Part shown: in pieces, positions 13,172 to 23,419 of the stretch
Numbering within the stretch: position 1 is the first letter of the stretch
Layout of the letters: every line of letters begins with the position of its first letter
NCBI RefSeq assembly: GCF_026212465.1
Contig: NC_080061.1
Location: 17,726,994-17,790,993 of the forward strand
Direction of reading: 5' to 3'
Length of the DNA: 64,000 nucleotides
Origin: Amaranthus tricolor
Taxonomy: Eukaryota; Streptophyta; Magnoliopsida; Caryophyllales; Amaranthaceae
Notes under the pieces: model-generated
Told to the model about the DNA's origin: nothing
Databases searched by the model: none
What the model saw: the letters and a program-made list of their open reading frames with translations, nothing else
Position numbers and translations under genes: made by a program

Positions 13172-13466
13172 GTGGGTGTTTGGATAGTTTTTTTCCTTCT
13201 TGGTTAACTTTAGATTTGGTAGCTAGTTAAAACGTCAAAAAATTGTTTGAAAAATGTTTTTAACTAGTTGCATAAATGATTTTCATGCCAAAATCTAAAA
13301 GTCATCGTGGTTCTTTTTTGTTGGCTTTGTACTTGTTAGCATAGTTTTTTCTATAATAAATAGCCAACAACTAATAACTAAATTTACCAAAAATCTTTAT
13401 AAATAACTGAATTTTCAGCTAACAAACATTTTTTGCTGGTCAATGAAGTTAATTTAACAAACCAAA
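13172..13466. mobile_element. Candidate MITE with GTGGGTGTTTGGAT terminus
   Basis: Left GTGGGTGTTTGGATAGTT and right, on the minus strand, GTGAGTGATTTGGTTTGTT are partly matching, which is typical of hAT or Harbinger-type MITEs. The interior is AT-rich with CTAGTTA repeats. Target duplications were not identified, so this is tentative. Confidence 0.35.
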
Positions 13467-13547
13467 TCACTCACAAGCAATTGGTAGATGCATAGAGTAA
13501 ATTTACAAGAAAAGCAATAGTGTAGATGTATGTCATTGTATTATACA

Positions 13548-14537
13548 TAGAACTGTTTAATGATCAGACCTGAAAACCCGAATCAGAACCAAAAGTTATC
13601 CAGCCGAAAAATATGTTATTTTTTTAGGTTTTCGAACCTACATTACTCGAACTGAAGTTGCATCCGAACCCGCTGATAACCGAAAATTAGAAAACCGAAT
13701 TCGAACTGCAACCGATTTTTATAACCGAATATAACTATTAAACAAGATTACTCAAACCTGGTAGTGAACGAACCGAGTTTTATCCGACCCGAATGATGAA
13801 ACATTTTTTATTTAAGCTTCAATTTCAAAGTATTTGGACAAATGATTGTAAACTCAAACTATTTGGAAAAATAAGCTTCTAGGGAAAACGCTGTCAAAGG
13901 CAGCGTTTTGGTATCCTAATGGGTTGGGAACTGGGTATTAAGTGGAAGGGAAAAACGCTGTCAAACACTTAATGGAAAACGCTTTCCTCAGCCTCAAATT
14001 TATTTTTTTGTGGAAAAGAACAATTAATGGAAAACGCTGTCAAAGACTATTAATATCAAACTTTGACTTTTATTGTAAAATTAAGAATAATAGTAGTATC
14101 ATTAAAAAATATTTATTTTCTTTACTTATATAATATTTTTTATTATTAGTTTTAATGTTCTTAATTTTTGTTTCTAATATTCTTTTATTAATATTCTTAA
14201 TTTTAATTTATATTTTTTTAATATTCTTGTTTTTTTAGTATTCTTAATTTTTTAGTACATATTTATTAATATTTATATCATTAATATTCTTATTTTTAAT
14301 ATGTTTATTTTTTATTCAAACCCCAATACTGTTTATAAAGCTGATTTGAAAAGTAATAGCTAATAAATAACAATTTTGTTTCTAATTAAAATAAGTAAAA
14401 TAAATTGATCTGACGTAACCGATAAATTAAGGGGTAATTATCTTTTTTGTAAGTAAATAAGCTTACATCAATTAAAAATCAACTATATATCAACATTATT
14501 TGATATTGACTTGATCGATAGCGCTCCGTAACTGATG
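13548..14537. mobile_element. CCGA-rich hAT-like repeat, copy B (5' part)
   Basis: Starts TAGAACTGTTTAATGATC; 13,560-13,800 matches copy A at 9815-10,050. 13,801-14,314 is unrelated AT-rich filler, including an AACGCTG motif cluster. 14,315-14,537 (CCCCAATACTGTTTATAAAG ... CGATAGCGCTCCG) matches 49,432-49,646 at about 85 percent. The copy stops abruptly at 14,537, where a CACTA-type terminus begins. Preceding ATTATACA (13,540-13,547) nearly equals ATTATATA after the 3' part at 49,925, hinting that both belong to one element split by the TE nest. Confidence 0.5.
13878..14045. repeat. Repeated GGAAAACGCTGTCAAA motif
   Basis: GGGAAAACGCTGTCAAAGGCAGCGTTTT is an imperfect palindrome at 13,878. 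GGAAAAACGCTGTCAAACAC, AATGGAAAACGCTTTCC and AATGGAAAACGCTGTCAAAG follow within 165 bp. Class unknown. Confidence 0.6.
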
Positions 14538-14938
14538 CACTTGTGGAAAAAACCACATTTGCTGCGCAACATATGCTGCGGTTTTTCGAAGAAGCAGTAT
14601 AAAATAATTTTAAAAAAAATTGAATATATGCTGCGGTTTTGTCGATGCCCGCAGCATATAATATGTTTTGGAATTTTATACTGCGGTTTTTGGTAGCCCG
14701 TAGCAAATACCCAACAGCATAAAATAATTTTAAAAAAAATTTGAATATATGCTACGGTTTTGTTGATGCCCGCAGCATATAATATAATTTGGAATTTTAT
14801 GCTGCGGTTTTTTTGGATGCCCGTAGCAAATACCCAACAATATATTTTTTTTTCCTTTTTTTCTTTTGCTATTGAATGCTGCGTCTAAAGGAAACCGCAG
14901 CAAATGACACGCAGCAGATACGTTTTTTTCCACTAGTG
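14538..14938. mobile_element. Mini-CACTA, 401 bp
   Basis: Left end CACTTGTGGAAAAAACCACA, right end on the minus strand CACTAGTGGAAAAAAACGTA; both run into TTTGCTGCG or TCTGCTGCG. The same terminus (CACTAGTGGAAAAAAAATCA) ends the large CACTA at 28,411, so they are one family. Inside is a 120-bp unit (ATGCTGCGGTTTTG...CCGCAGCATATAAT) present about twice. No 3-bp target duplication is evident (ATG left, CGT right). TNP2 coding sequence begins immediately to the right. Confidence 0.7.
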
Positions 14939-14941
14939 CGT

Positions 14942-15770
14942 GGATTCCTAAGTGCAAACACGTATTCATGCACCATCGAAAGTTCCTTCCACGAGATCAC
15001 CAATATCGTAAGAAGAAGATGTTCAACGGGGAGGTTGAGGACCGTGTAGCTCGTCGACCGTTGACCGGTTATGAGGTTTATGAATAGGTTAAGGGAGTTG
15101 AGACTGTATTTGGTAAAATAGGGTAAGTGCAAGGGGGTAAAGACCGATTATGGAAAAAAGAATCAATCTTATAAAAGCTTCCATATTAGAGAGATCTACA
15201 TGTTAGGCATTGTCTTGACGTTATGCATATAGAGAAAAATGTATGCGATGCCATACTTGGGACTCTCATGAACATTCCTGGTAAGACAAAGGATGTTAAG
15301 GCCGTGCGAGATTGGTTTGAATGTAAGGGTATTCGTCCTGAGTTGTAGGCACAAGTTAAGGTGAGTAAGAAAAGAAATAGAGCTGATGAAGTTGGTGGCA
15401 GTAACAAGGAAAAGGGCAATAAGAATAAGATGAGTAATGACAAAGTTTATTTGCCTCTAGCTTGCTACACATTGTTCAATGCAGAGAAGCGGGCATTTTG
15501 TGAGTCTTTGTATGGCATTAAGGTTCCGTCTGGGTACTCATCCAAAATGAAGAGATTTGTGACCCTAAATGGTGAGTTGAAGTTGGGAAGCATGAAATCT
15601 CACGATTGCCATGTAATGATGCAAGTGTTGTTACCAATTGCAATCTGTGGAATACTGCCAAAACATGTGAGATATGCTATTATTGAGCTATATGTTCATT
15701 CCTCAACACAATTTATAGTAAAGTTCTTGATCCCTTTAAACTTGATGCTCTTCAAGTCGACGTGATTGTA
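14942..15770 (+). pseudogene. CACTA TNP2 transposase, C-terminal fragment
   Basis: TNP2 (Transposase_21 family) is the CACTA transposase. Translation from 14,942 gives HHRKFLPRDHQYRKKKMFNG, matching the conserved HRRFLP...H.YR..K..F motif of TNP2. A stop follows after LTGYEVYE at about 15,085. From 15,199 comes RHCLDVMHIEKNVCDAILG (slightly frameshifted), a hallmark of the family, followed by NIPGKTKDV. 15,361-15,765 gives YLPLACYTLFNAEKRAFCES, then SHDCHVMMQVLLPIAICGIL, the start of DUF4218. Several stops and frame changes make it a pseudogene. Everything N-terminal of the HRRFLP region is lost; the inverted copy at 31.7-32.9 kb keeps that half. Confidence 0.8.
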
Positions 15771-16830
15771 ACTTTATGCAAGTTTGAGATGTATTTTCTA
15801 CCTTATTTCTTTGACATAATGGTTCATTTTATTGTCCATCTCGTTCGTGAGATCAAGCTTTTGGGTCCAGTTTTTTTAAGGTGGTGTTATCCTTTTGAAA
15901 GACACATGGGTGTTTTACAAAATAAGTTGAGGAATCCAGCACAACCCAAGGGGAGTATAATTCAAGGCACTGTGAGCGATGAGATTGGTAACATTATAGC
16001 CGAGTATTTGGCCACTGCAAAGCCTATTGGACTTCCCACCTCTCAACATGAAGGAAAGCTTGAGGGAAAAGGAACAATTGGCTCCAATCGATCACACCTC
16101 CTCGAGACAATCTTCTACAAGCACATTTGTATGTGTTGCATCATATTCCTGAAGTGCATCCTCTTTTGAATGAGCATTTAAATATATTGCGTGTAAAATA
16201 TCCTTCTAAAGGGGATAGGGGATAGATGCAGCTGCATAGCAAGACGTTTATTGATTGGTTTCATAATCGAGTAATATGTGAAGAACTCAAGGGTGTATCT
16301 GAAATTGTTAAGTGGTTAGCTTTTGGTCCTCGTGATGATGTCAACAAATATGAGGGTTATGATATTAATGGCTTCACATTTTGGACTGAGGGTCAAGATA
16401 AGAAGTCATCTTATCGACATTTTATGTGAGTGCCAAGGATCAATCGTCGGTTGATGCTAAATTGGTATACTAAGGGCGGGTACATGAAATATGGGAGCTT
16501 GACTGCTCTACTTTCACTATTGGTCTTTTCTAATGTAAGTGGGTAGATAATAATCGACGATGCATAAAAAAATGACAATCCTTGTGGATTCACTCTTGTA
16601 GACTTAGCTCGTTTGCGTGATAGTGAGGAGCAATTCATACTAGCCACACAAGCCAAGCAAGTATTCTACATTGTAGACCCGTCTGATAAAAAATGGTCTA
16701 TTGTTGTACCGGGAAAAAGAAGTATCCTTGGTATAGGCGATGTTGAGGATGAGGAAGAATATGATGCTTTTGAAGACTCCCCGCACTTTCAATCCAAAAT
16801 TAGTGGATGAAGATGATGTAGATGTTGGTT
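15762..16830 (+). pseudogene. CACTA TNP2 distal region (DUF4218, DUF4216)
   Basis: 15,762-16,040 reads MIVTLCKFEMYFLPYFFDIM then VHFIVHLVREIKLLGPVFLRW and YPFERHMGVLQN, typical of DUF4218. 16,113-16,260 continues AHLYVLHHIPEVHPLLNEHL and, after an in-frame TAG, LHSKTFIDWFHNRV. A DUF4216-type part follows: FWTEGQDKKSSY at 16,380 and LATQAKQVFYIVDPSDKKWS at 16,640-16,700, ending in an acidic tail EDEEEYDAFEDS. These domains follow TNP2 in complete plant CACTA genes. Frames are broken by stops at about 16,226 and 16,427. No function is expected. Confidence 0.8.
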
Positions 16831-16889
16831 ATACACGTGTAGATCACACGGAAGGAATACATTTGAATTAAGTGATTCACAAGGTATGA

Positions 16890-17230
16890 ATATTAAGGTT
16901 TTTTAATCGTTTTTTGCACTTTACCCCAATCAAAGCAACTCAAACTTGGTTTGTTTTGCATGAAACTTGGCACACAACACTATTTGGTATATATTATTGT
17001 GTTGAAATAGTTAGAATTGAAAATCATAGTCATATGCTTAAAATTACGTGCTAAGTTGCGATTTTAGGTTTTTTAATCGTTCTTGGCACTTTCGCGCATA
17101 AAGTAGCTCAAACTTGGTTTAATTTGCACGAAACTTGGCTCACAACACTATTTGGTATATATTATTGTGTTGAAATGGTTAGAATTGAATATCATAGTCA
17201 TATGCTTGAAATTACATTCCTATGTTCTAA
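16890..17230 (+). repeat. Two copies of the CACTA ~169-bp tandem repeat, intronic
   Basis: Two head-to-tail copies begin with TTTTTTAATCGTT (16,899 and 17,069, spacing 170 bp) and contain CTCAAACTTGGTTTGTTTTG, ACAACACTATTTGGTATATA and CATAGTCATATGCTT. They lie between the DUF4216 part and the second gene, so probably in non-coding DNA. The same unit makes the arrays at 20,350-21,342 and 29,215-30,030. Confidence 0.85.
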
Positions 17231-17268
17231 TATATTTCTATTCATACTCATTCAGGTACTCATCTACA

Positions 17269-19722
17269 ATGCATCTTTTCAGAGACGAAATTGTCCCCGA
17301 GATTGAGACGTCAGATAATGAGCATCATAATTATGACACTGAAGAGGACCAAATTATTAGATACGAGCGTATGGCTGAAGATTCTCCAACACTTAACAAT
17401 GATTATGACACTGAAAATGCTCCCACTACCACTACCACTACCACTAAGAAAAGAAAAGGGCAAGGTCCTACGAAAACCCCAAAGTCACAGAAACCATGCA
17501 TTTGGAATAAAATGCATTGGGTCAACCCTGTGGAAAATGGCGTTGGCAATATGGAAAACAAGTGGGCCTATGTTTCCGTAAGATTTCGATATTATACACA
17601 TGGAACGAGGTTCCAGAGGGTTTGAAGAACTCTCTATGGGATGATACTATGGTAAGCAACTTTTCTATTTTTATTCATTTAGTTTCATTTTAAATTAATT
17701 TAATTGACACTAATAAATATAATTTTTCTTTTGTAGAATATTTTTCAAATCGAGAATGATGAGGAGAAGAAGAATGTGTTTCTTTCAGTTGTTGCTGAAA
17801 GATTTAGAGATTTCAAATCCAAGCTAGTAACTGGCTGGATCACCAAGAAGCGTGCCCATAAGACCAAAAAGGTCAAAACGGGACACGAAGGTGAAAACGA
17901 AGGTGGAGAGCAAGCACCTTCAAAGATGCCCTATTAAATATGAGGTCACATATCAAAGAATGAATGGGAGGTTTTTGTTGCCAAAACAACAACTCCCATT
18001 GAAGTTGTAAGTATTCCATATTATATTATAACTTTTGATTTAAATTTACTTCTTTTGATTCAATCATTAAACTAATATATGACATTTGATTTCTATTGAT
18101 TAATTAGGAAAAGCGTGGTAAAGTTTCTGAATCAGCAAGAAAAAGGAAGTTTTACCATCGCTTGGGCCCAAAAACATATGATGAGGCCCGAAAAGAGTGG
18201 GTGGATGCGGGTTTATACCCCAATCAAAGTCTTGCCACGACCTCATCTACGACTACCTCCGCATCCGTGAATTCTCTTGCTGGAGATTGGGTGCGAGATT
18301 GGTATTGCGGACTTCATTCCCAAGATGCAAGTGGTAAATTTACCATTACCGATCCGGGAACGAAGAAGGTTGCTGATGCTGTGGTGAGTTTTGAAACTAT
18401 TAAGTATATTCTTGATTTTTTTTGTATTTTTTGGCTTTGATTTACTTAAAGTAATATTTAATATATGTCACTTTTTATTTGAACAGTTGGGCTGGAAGGA
18501 AAAAGAAGCTACAGGGGAGTTTACCCTAAGAGGCAATGTTGATGCATTGCATATGGTCTTAGGGAAAGACCATAGAGGGCGGTTAGTCGGAAAAGGAGGC
18601 GTCCGCGTGGGGTTAAAGAAGGCATTCGGCAAAGAGTGTGTCGCCACTCAATCTAGAACGATGCCACCTGATGAAGTAGCAACCCTCAGAGCAGAAATTA
18701 CGAAGGACGTTCTCGCCAAAGTGGCACTCGTGTTGCAGAAGATGGGAGCACCCACTGTAGACTTGGCAAACCTGATTGTCGAGGATCAGCAAAGTCAACA
18801 TGGGGATCCTAACGCTTCATTTGAGCCAACACCCGAGCCCATTACCCTCGTAGTACCCCAGCCCATTACTACCCCCGAAGGGAAAAATCCTACACCGGAG
18901 ACCATGAACTTCGTTGCTCAAAATCCGGAGCCAACTCCCGAGCCAGTGGTAAAGGTTCACAGTTTTTAAATATATAAGCACTTATTAATTTAAATTGCAA
19001 TGTTCTTTAATATTTTATTATGATGCTTATTATACTAAACGACACAATTTTCAGGAGGCGACTCCTTGTTCTCTTTTGCTGCCTCAGTTAGGTGTTGCTA
19101 GGGATGGCGACTTAACTGAGGTTGCATATGGTGTGGCACAGCCAACCAAAGAGGGCCAAACAGTGCATTCCATGCCTATTACAAGTGGCCAGATCAGTGT
19201 GACCGTAGAAACTATTCTAAAGGGGTTTGAAGATTTCTCACTCTTGGTTCCAATGCCAGAATAGAGCCTTGAGAACTCAGACGCCCTAGGTAGTTTCGTC
19301 ACATGGCCATATGCTTCGGTCCGATTCACTACCATGGTAATAATCATTTGTATCTTATTTATTTTTATTTTTTTTAATTGCATGCTTACACTAATTTAAT
19401 TGTAAAAATTGAAATAGCAAAAGAGTCCAAAGGGCTCTAGGAGAGAGATCGGTTCCTCATCAAAGGTGTCGACTAGATCAAAGTCGGTGGCAATCACTCC
19501 AATTTTAACTGATGTGGAGCTTAAAGATCTCTCTAAAGATTGCAAATGGATGCACACATGTGCATCTCGCATGCGTGAGGAGGGCCCAATCGTTCTACCC
19601 CTGCAGAAGGAACAATTCTGCTTTGTTGAGAGCCCTTTTGTAATTATTGGTCCTAGTGACATTGGGCAATTTTTGAGAGGAGAAATGTTGAATGTAGCTC
19701 TTATCCATGTCTACATGAGGTG
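17269..19722 (+). pseudogene. CACTA second gene: Transposase_24 (Ptta/En/Spm) protein
   Basis: Exon-like segments are 17,269-17,650, 17,737-18,006, 18,108-18,384, 18,486-18,967, 19,055-19,335 and 19,418-19,722, separated by AT-rich gaps with GT...AG-like edges. Start chosen at ATG 17,269 (MHLFRDEIVPEIE), before an acidic and Thr-rich part. Then come WNEVPEGLKNSLWDDTM (after a frameshift near 17,580), ARKRKFYHRLGPKTYDEARK and GWKEKEATGEFTLRGNVDAL, which fit plant Transposase_24. 18,780-18,960 is a Pro/Glu-rich PTPEPI-type repeat. The last segment (PLQKEQFCFVESPF) resembles the Ulp-like C-terminal part found in some plant CACTA proteins. Stops (TAA at 17,935, TAG at 19,262) show decay. Confidence 0.7.
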
Positions 19723-19779
19723 ATATTCATCATCTTACAATTTAGGCATTATTGTTTAATTGTTTTAATAATCGAATTA

Positions 19780-20345
19780 CTGAAAAATTTTCTTAATTGT
19801 GAGTTTAATCTGGCTTACGAGGAGCTAAATTCTTGCGAACCTCCAATAAAAATAGGATGCTTTTGTTCTGAATTGATTTCGGTACTAAAAGCGTAAACGC
19901 ACGTTCATTCTGGCTCCATATGTGGAAGAGTAAGTTTTATTTTTGAAATTAAACTTATCTTTTGATTTTTAAGTTCACATATTCTCTAATTTGTGGATTT
20001 TAAATTTGCGTTTGTAGTTTACATTGGATACTTTTGGTCATATGTCCTTTGACGAATACTGTGTACGTCTTCAACTCATTACAAAAAGCTCAAAGCCCGC
20101 CTCGCAACACAAAATTCAAAGCCTTGTTGAATGCGTAATTTTATAAATTTTTACCAATTTCAATTAAGTGTTATATATATATATAAATAATATTACATTA
20201 ATATTATTACATGCATTGATATATAAATAGTTATACTTTTCCCATGCGTTTCAGCACAATGAAGAAAGTGCAGGGAGAAATGGGATCTATATCAAGAGCC
20301 ACATTTCCGAAATGTACAGCAGTAAATGTACATAACACTATTCGA
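19780..20345 (+). pseudogene. CACTA gene 2, Ulp1-like C-terminal remnant
   Basis: NLAYEELNSCEPPIKIGC at about 19,810, and MKKVQGEMGSISRATFPK at 20,262-20,315, are matched by the minus-strand copy (YEELNSCDPSIKIGWLCPEL and MKKVRGEMGSISRATFPKWT). In the minus copy the segment continues DDVKAYIETALNNSLAS then FIMALYVEE, typical of the C48-like domain attached to some CACTA proteins. Here it is broken into short pieces; the catalytic residues are not visible. Confidence 0.5.
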
Positions 20346-20349
20346 AGTA

Positions 20350-21342
20350 CGTTTCATTTAAGATTTTTTGGCACTTTCGCTCATAAAGTAGCTTCAAATT
20401 CTTAGAATTGAAAATCATAGTCATATGCTTGAAATTACTTGGTGAGTTGCGATTTTAAGGTTTTTTAAGTGCTCTTGGCACTTTCGCGCATAAAGTAACT
20501 CAAGCTTGGTTTGTTTTGCATGAAACTTGGCACACAACACTATTTGGTATATATTATTGTTTTAAAATGGTTAGAATTGAAAATCATAGTCATATGCTTG
20601 AAATTACGTGGTAAGCTGCGATTTTAAGGTTTTTTAAGAGTTCTTGACACTTTTGCGCATCAAGTAGCTCAAACTTGGTTTTTTTTGCATGAAACTTGGC
20701 ACACAACACTATTATGTATATATCATTGTGTTGAAATGGTTAGAATTGAAAATCATAGCCATATGCTTCAAATTACTTGGCAAGTTGCGATTTTAAGGTT
20801 TTTTAAGCGTTTTTGGCACTTGCGCGCATAAAGTAGCTCAAACTTGGTTTGTTTTGCATGAAACTTGGCACACAATACTATTTGGTATATCTTATTGTGT
20901 TAAAATGGTGAGAATTGAAAATCATAGTCATATGCTTGAAATTACATGGTAAGTTGCGATTTTAAGGTTTTTAAGCGTTCTTGGCATTTTCGCGCATAAA
21001 GTAGCTCAAACTTGGTTTGTTTTGCACGAAACATGGCACAAACACTATTTGGTATATATTATTGTGTTGAAATGGTTAGAATTGAAAATCAGTCATATGC
21101 TTCAAATTACTTGGTAAGTTGCGATTTTACGGTTTTTTAAGCGTTTTTGGCACTTTCCCGTATAAAGTAGCTCAAACTTGGTTTGTTTTGCACGAAACTT
21201 GGCACAGAGCACTATTTGGTATATCTTATTGTGTTGAAATGGTTAGAATTGAAAATCATTGTCTTATGCTTGAAATTACTTGGTAAGTTGCGATTTTAAG
21301 GTTTTTTAAGCGTTCTTGGCACTTTCGTGCATAAAGTAAAAA
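20350..21342 (+). repeat. ~169-bp tandem repeat array in CACTA 3' region
   Basis: About six units. The CATAAAGTA start recurs near 20,491, 20,660, 20,829, 20,997, 21,163 and 21,332 (spacing 166-169 bp). Each unit has CTCAAACTTGGTTTGTTTTG, CACAACACTATTTGGTATAT, ATCATAGTCATATGCTTGAA and GTTGCGATTTTAAGG. Units differ by scattered substitutions. The array is cut inside a unit at 21,342, at a TAAAGTA/AAAAGG junction with LTR sequence. Confidence 0.92.
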
Positions 21343-22134
21343 GGTTTGATAGTAAGGATATGCCGAACCATGCTTCCGGAATGTAAAAAACGTGGGACGT
21401 GTTTTCCGGCACGTAAAATACGGCGAACACAGTAAGTTTATTTAACCTGACTTGTGGCTCGAGCAACATTGTACTGGAGGAGAGACGACTCTCACTAAGT
21501 TAGGGGTTTTGGTTTACCTCACCCTAACAGGCCCTTACATATATCAAACAAAGATCAGATGTGTTTCATTCATTAAATAAGTAATCGGACTCCATGCCTT
21601 ATCGCTCAAGCAAAAGTATTAGTAAATCACGTCCAAGTACTCAAGCAGAAGGACCAGAAGTGATATATATAAAATTAACATTAACCAAAAAAAAAAAAGT
21701 GAATCGTCTATATTGCATAAATCATTTTTCATATTACTTATTGAAATGCACATATTGGTATACTTGTATCATGTTAGCAAGTTTTTATACTCGGCTTATT
21801 AGTTGACCGATTCCTATCGGCTTTTCCCTTACATTGGGAGCAGATGTTGCAGGAGACTTTGCATGAGATTATTAAGAAGCTATTGTATCGTCTATGTGAT
21901 AGTAGGAAATAATATGTATGTTATTTATATAATGGGTACGTAATAACGGTAATTATGTATTAAAGCAAGATGTAATACGTAAAATTATATCTTAATGTTT
22001 TAAGTTTTGCTGTGTTTTTTGAAAATACTATTTTTTTTCTCGCAATGATCACTTGAGATTATAGACTTCCGCTTTAGCATTACTTACTATTATATTATAT
22101 TAAAGTTATATTTAGAAAAGAACAGTCTGTTACA
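21343..22134 (+). mobile_element. Chromovirus A: 5' LTR, 3' part only
   Basis: AAAAGGTTTGATAGTAAGGA, TATGCCGAACCATGCTTCCG and the rest to CTGTTACA match the last ~820 bp of the LTRs at 37,007-39,818 and 43,070-45,714. The first ~2 kb of the LTR is absent, so the element was truncated where it meets the CACTA array. A primer binding site follows directly. Confidence 0.85.
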
Positions 22135-22136
22135 CT

Positions 22137-22149
22137 TGGTATCAAAGCC
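22137..22149 (+). promoter_or_regulatory. Primer binding site (tRNA-iMet type), chromovirus A
   Basis: TGGTATCAAAGCC lies two bases after the LTR end; it differs by one base from TGGTATCAGAGCC, the initiator tRNA-Met-type PBS of many plant LTR elements. Confidence 0.8.
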
Positions 22150-22351
22150 AACGTTATTCGAACATTCGAATCTTCTTATCTGATACTAGGAAACTCCGTG
22201 ATAAATAACGTTTTTGAAAAAAAAAAAGAATTTTAAATGAAATCTTTTTTATTGTGTAAAAATGATGTGCTTATGTGTATCATGTGCTAAAAAAAATGTG
22301 ATTTGCTATTTAAAATATAGTTAACGCAAAATTTTCCTACTTAAATAAAGG

Positions 22352-23300
22352 ATGCCAAGAGGTGGTGGTAGAGGGTGTATCGTAAGAGGTGAACCTTCGG
22401 AGACAAGGAACAATTTTGCTGATGATACGACGCAAAATGTAAGAGTTCAGGCTCTGAAAAATCTGTTAAGAATGATGGAAAGGAATAATGAGAGGTTGTT
22501 GAATTTAATGGAGAAGCAGATGAGTCGTTCCCATGAAGATGATGAAGGGAAATTTCTATAAGAGATTGTTTAGTCATCAACCTCCAAAATATGATGGAGA
22601 ACCTGATCCAGTTCGATTTGAGGATTGGATTGCAGAAATGGAGAAACTATTGGAGGCCATTAATTGCCCGTCAAATTTGAAAGTGAAATTGGCCACATTC
22701 TACTTGACAAACACTGCAGAACTATGGTGGAGCACTGTAAAACAAACTGCCCTAGATTTTAGTTGGGAACAATTTCTGAAGAAGCTTCGTGATCAATTTT
22801 ACCCGCCCTCACTTCAGAAAGAGAAAGAGAACGAATTCTTATTTCTGAGGCAGGAAACTATGTGAGTGATCGAATATGCAAGTAAGTTTAGAGAGCTGGC
22901 TAGATTCGCTACCGAAATAGTGATCTCTGATAGAGGCAAGGCGATTAGATTTTTTGAAGGTCTGAACCTCAGGATCCAAAAAGGTAATCCTAGATACCAA
23001 GATTTTGATGATTTGTACAATCAAGCCTTGGAGTACGAGCGTATTTTGGAAAAAGAAGACGGGTTTAATAAAAGAAAGAATGAAACTAATGGTGGCGGTG
23101 GATACAAGAAGGCCAAGAATAAGGGGAAGAAGTCGTTTCAGACTGTAATAAGGCCGACACAATGGAAATATAGGTTATGTGGAAAAGATCATCGAGGCTG
23201 AAACTGTAATGAGAAGATTGTATGTTATAAGTGTTACAAGGAGGGACATCTGGCTAATAACTATAGGGAAACGTTCAATCACGGCAAAACAACATCGGAA
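22352..23300 (+). pseudogene. Chromovirus A gag
   Basis: The capsid-type Gag protein of a Ty3/gypsy element. ATG at 22,352 begins MPRGGGRGCIVRGEP, a basic N-terminus; a frame change near 22,550 leads into PPKYDGEPDPVRFEDWIAEM and ATFYLTNTAELWW, a typical retrotransposon gag core. At 22,863 a TGA replaces the TCA (Ser) codon seen in the copy at 41,262. The frame then continues to RYQDFDDLYNQALEYERIL and a Lys-rich tail. A zinc knuckle follows at about 23,220-23,270: CYKCYKEGHLANNY, a CCHC motif whose last Cys is Tyr. At least one frameshift and one stop make it non-functional. Confidence 0.85.
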
Positions 23301-23419
23301 GTTGCACGTAACAGAGCATTCAGCAATCAGATGAATGAGACTAGAGCATCAGTAGGCCTGCATGCAATTGGGGATCATTATGATGGCTTACACCAGGAGT
23401 TTGAAATTGAAGGTAAAGT

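Larger units (their letters stand above)
14939..21342 (+). mobile_element. Decayed CACTA (En/Spm) element, plus-strand copy
   Basis: Coding remains of both CACTA genes are in the expected order: the TNP2 C-terminal half with DUF4218 and DUF4216, then the second gene with a Transposase_24 domain and a C-terminal Ulp-like part, then a ~169-bp tandem array. The 5' side (TNP2 N-terminus, TIR) is missing; the sequence starts in mid-TNP2 beside a mini-CACTA. The 3' side stops in the array at 21,342, where chromovirus LTR sequence starts. It pairs with an inverted relative at 28,411-33,710. Confidence 0.8.

Noticed and set aside
16890..21342. CRISPR-like array suggested by regular repeats
   Set aside because: Units of ~169 bp are adjacent without unique spacers; this is a tandem repeat within a plant transposon.
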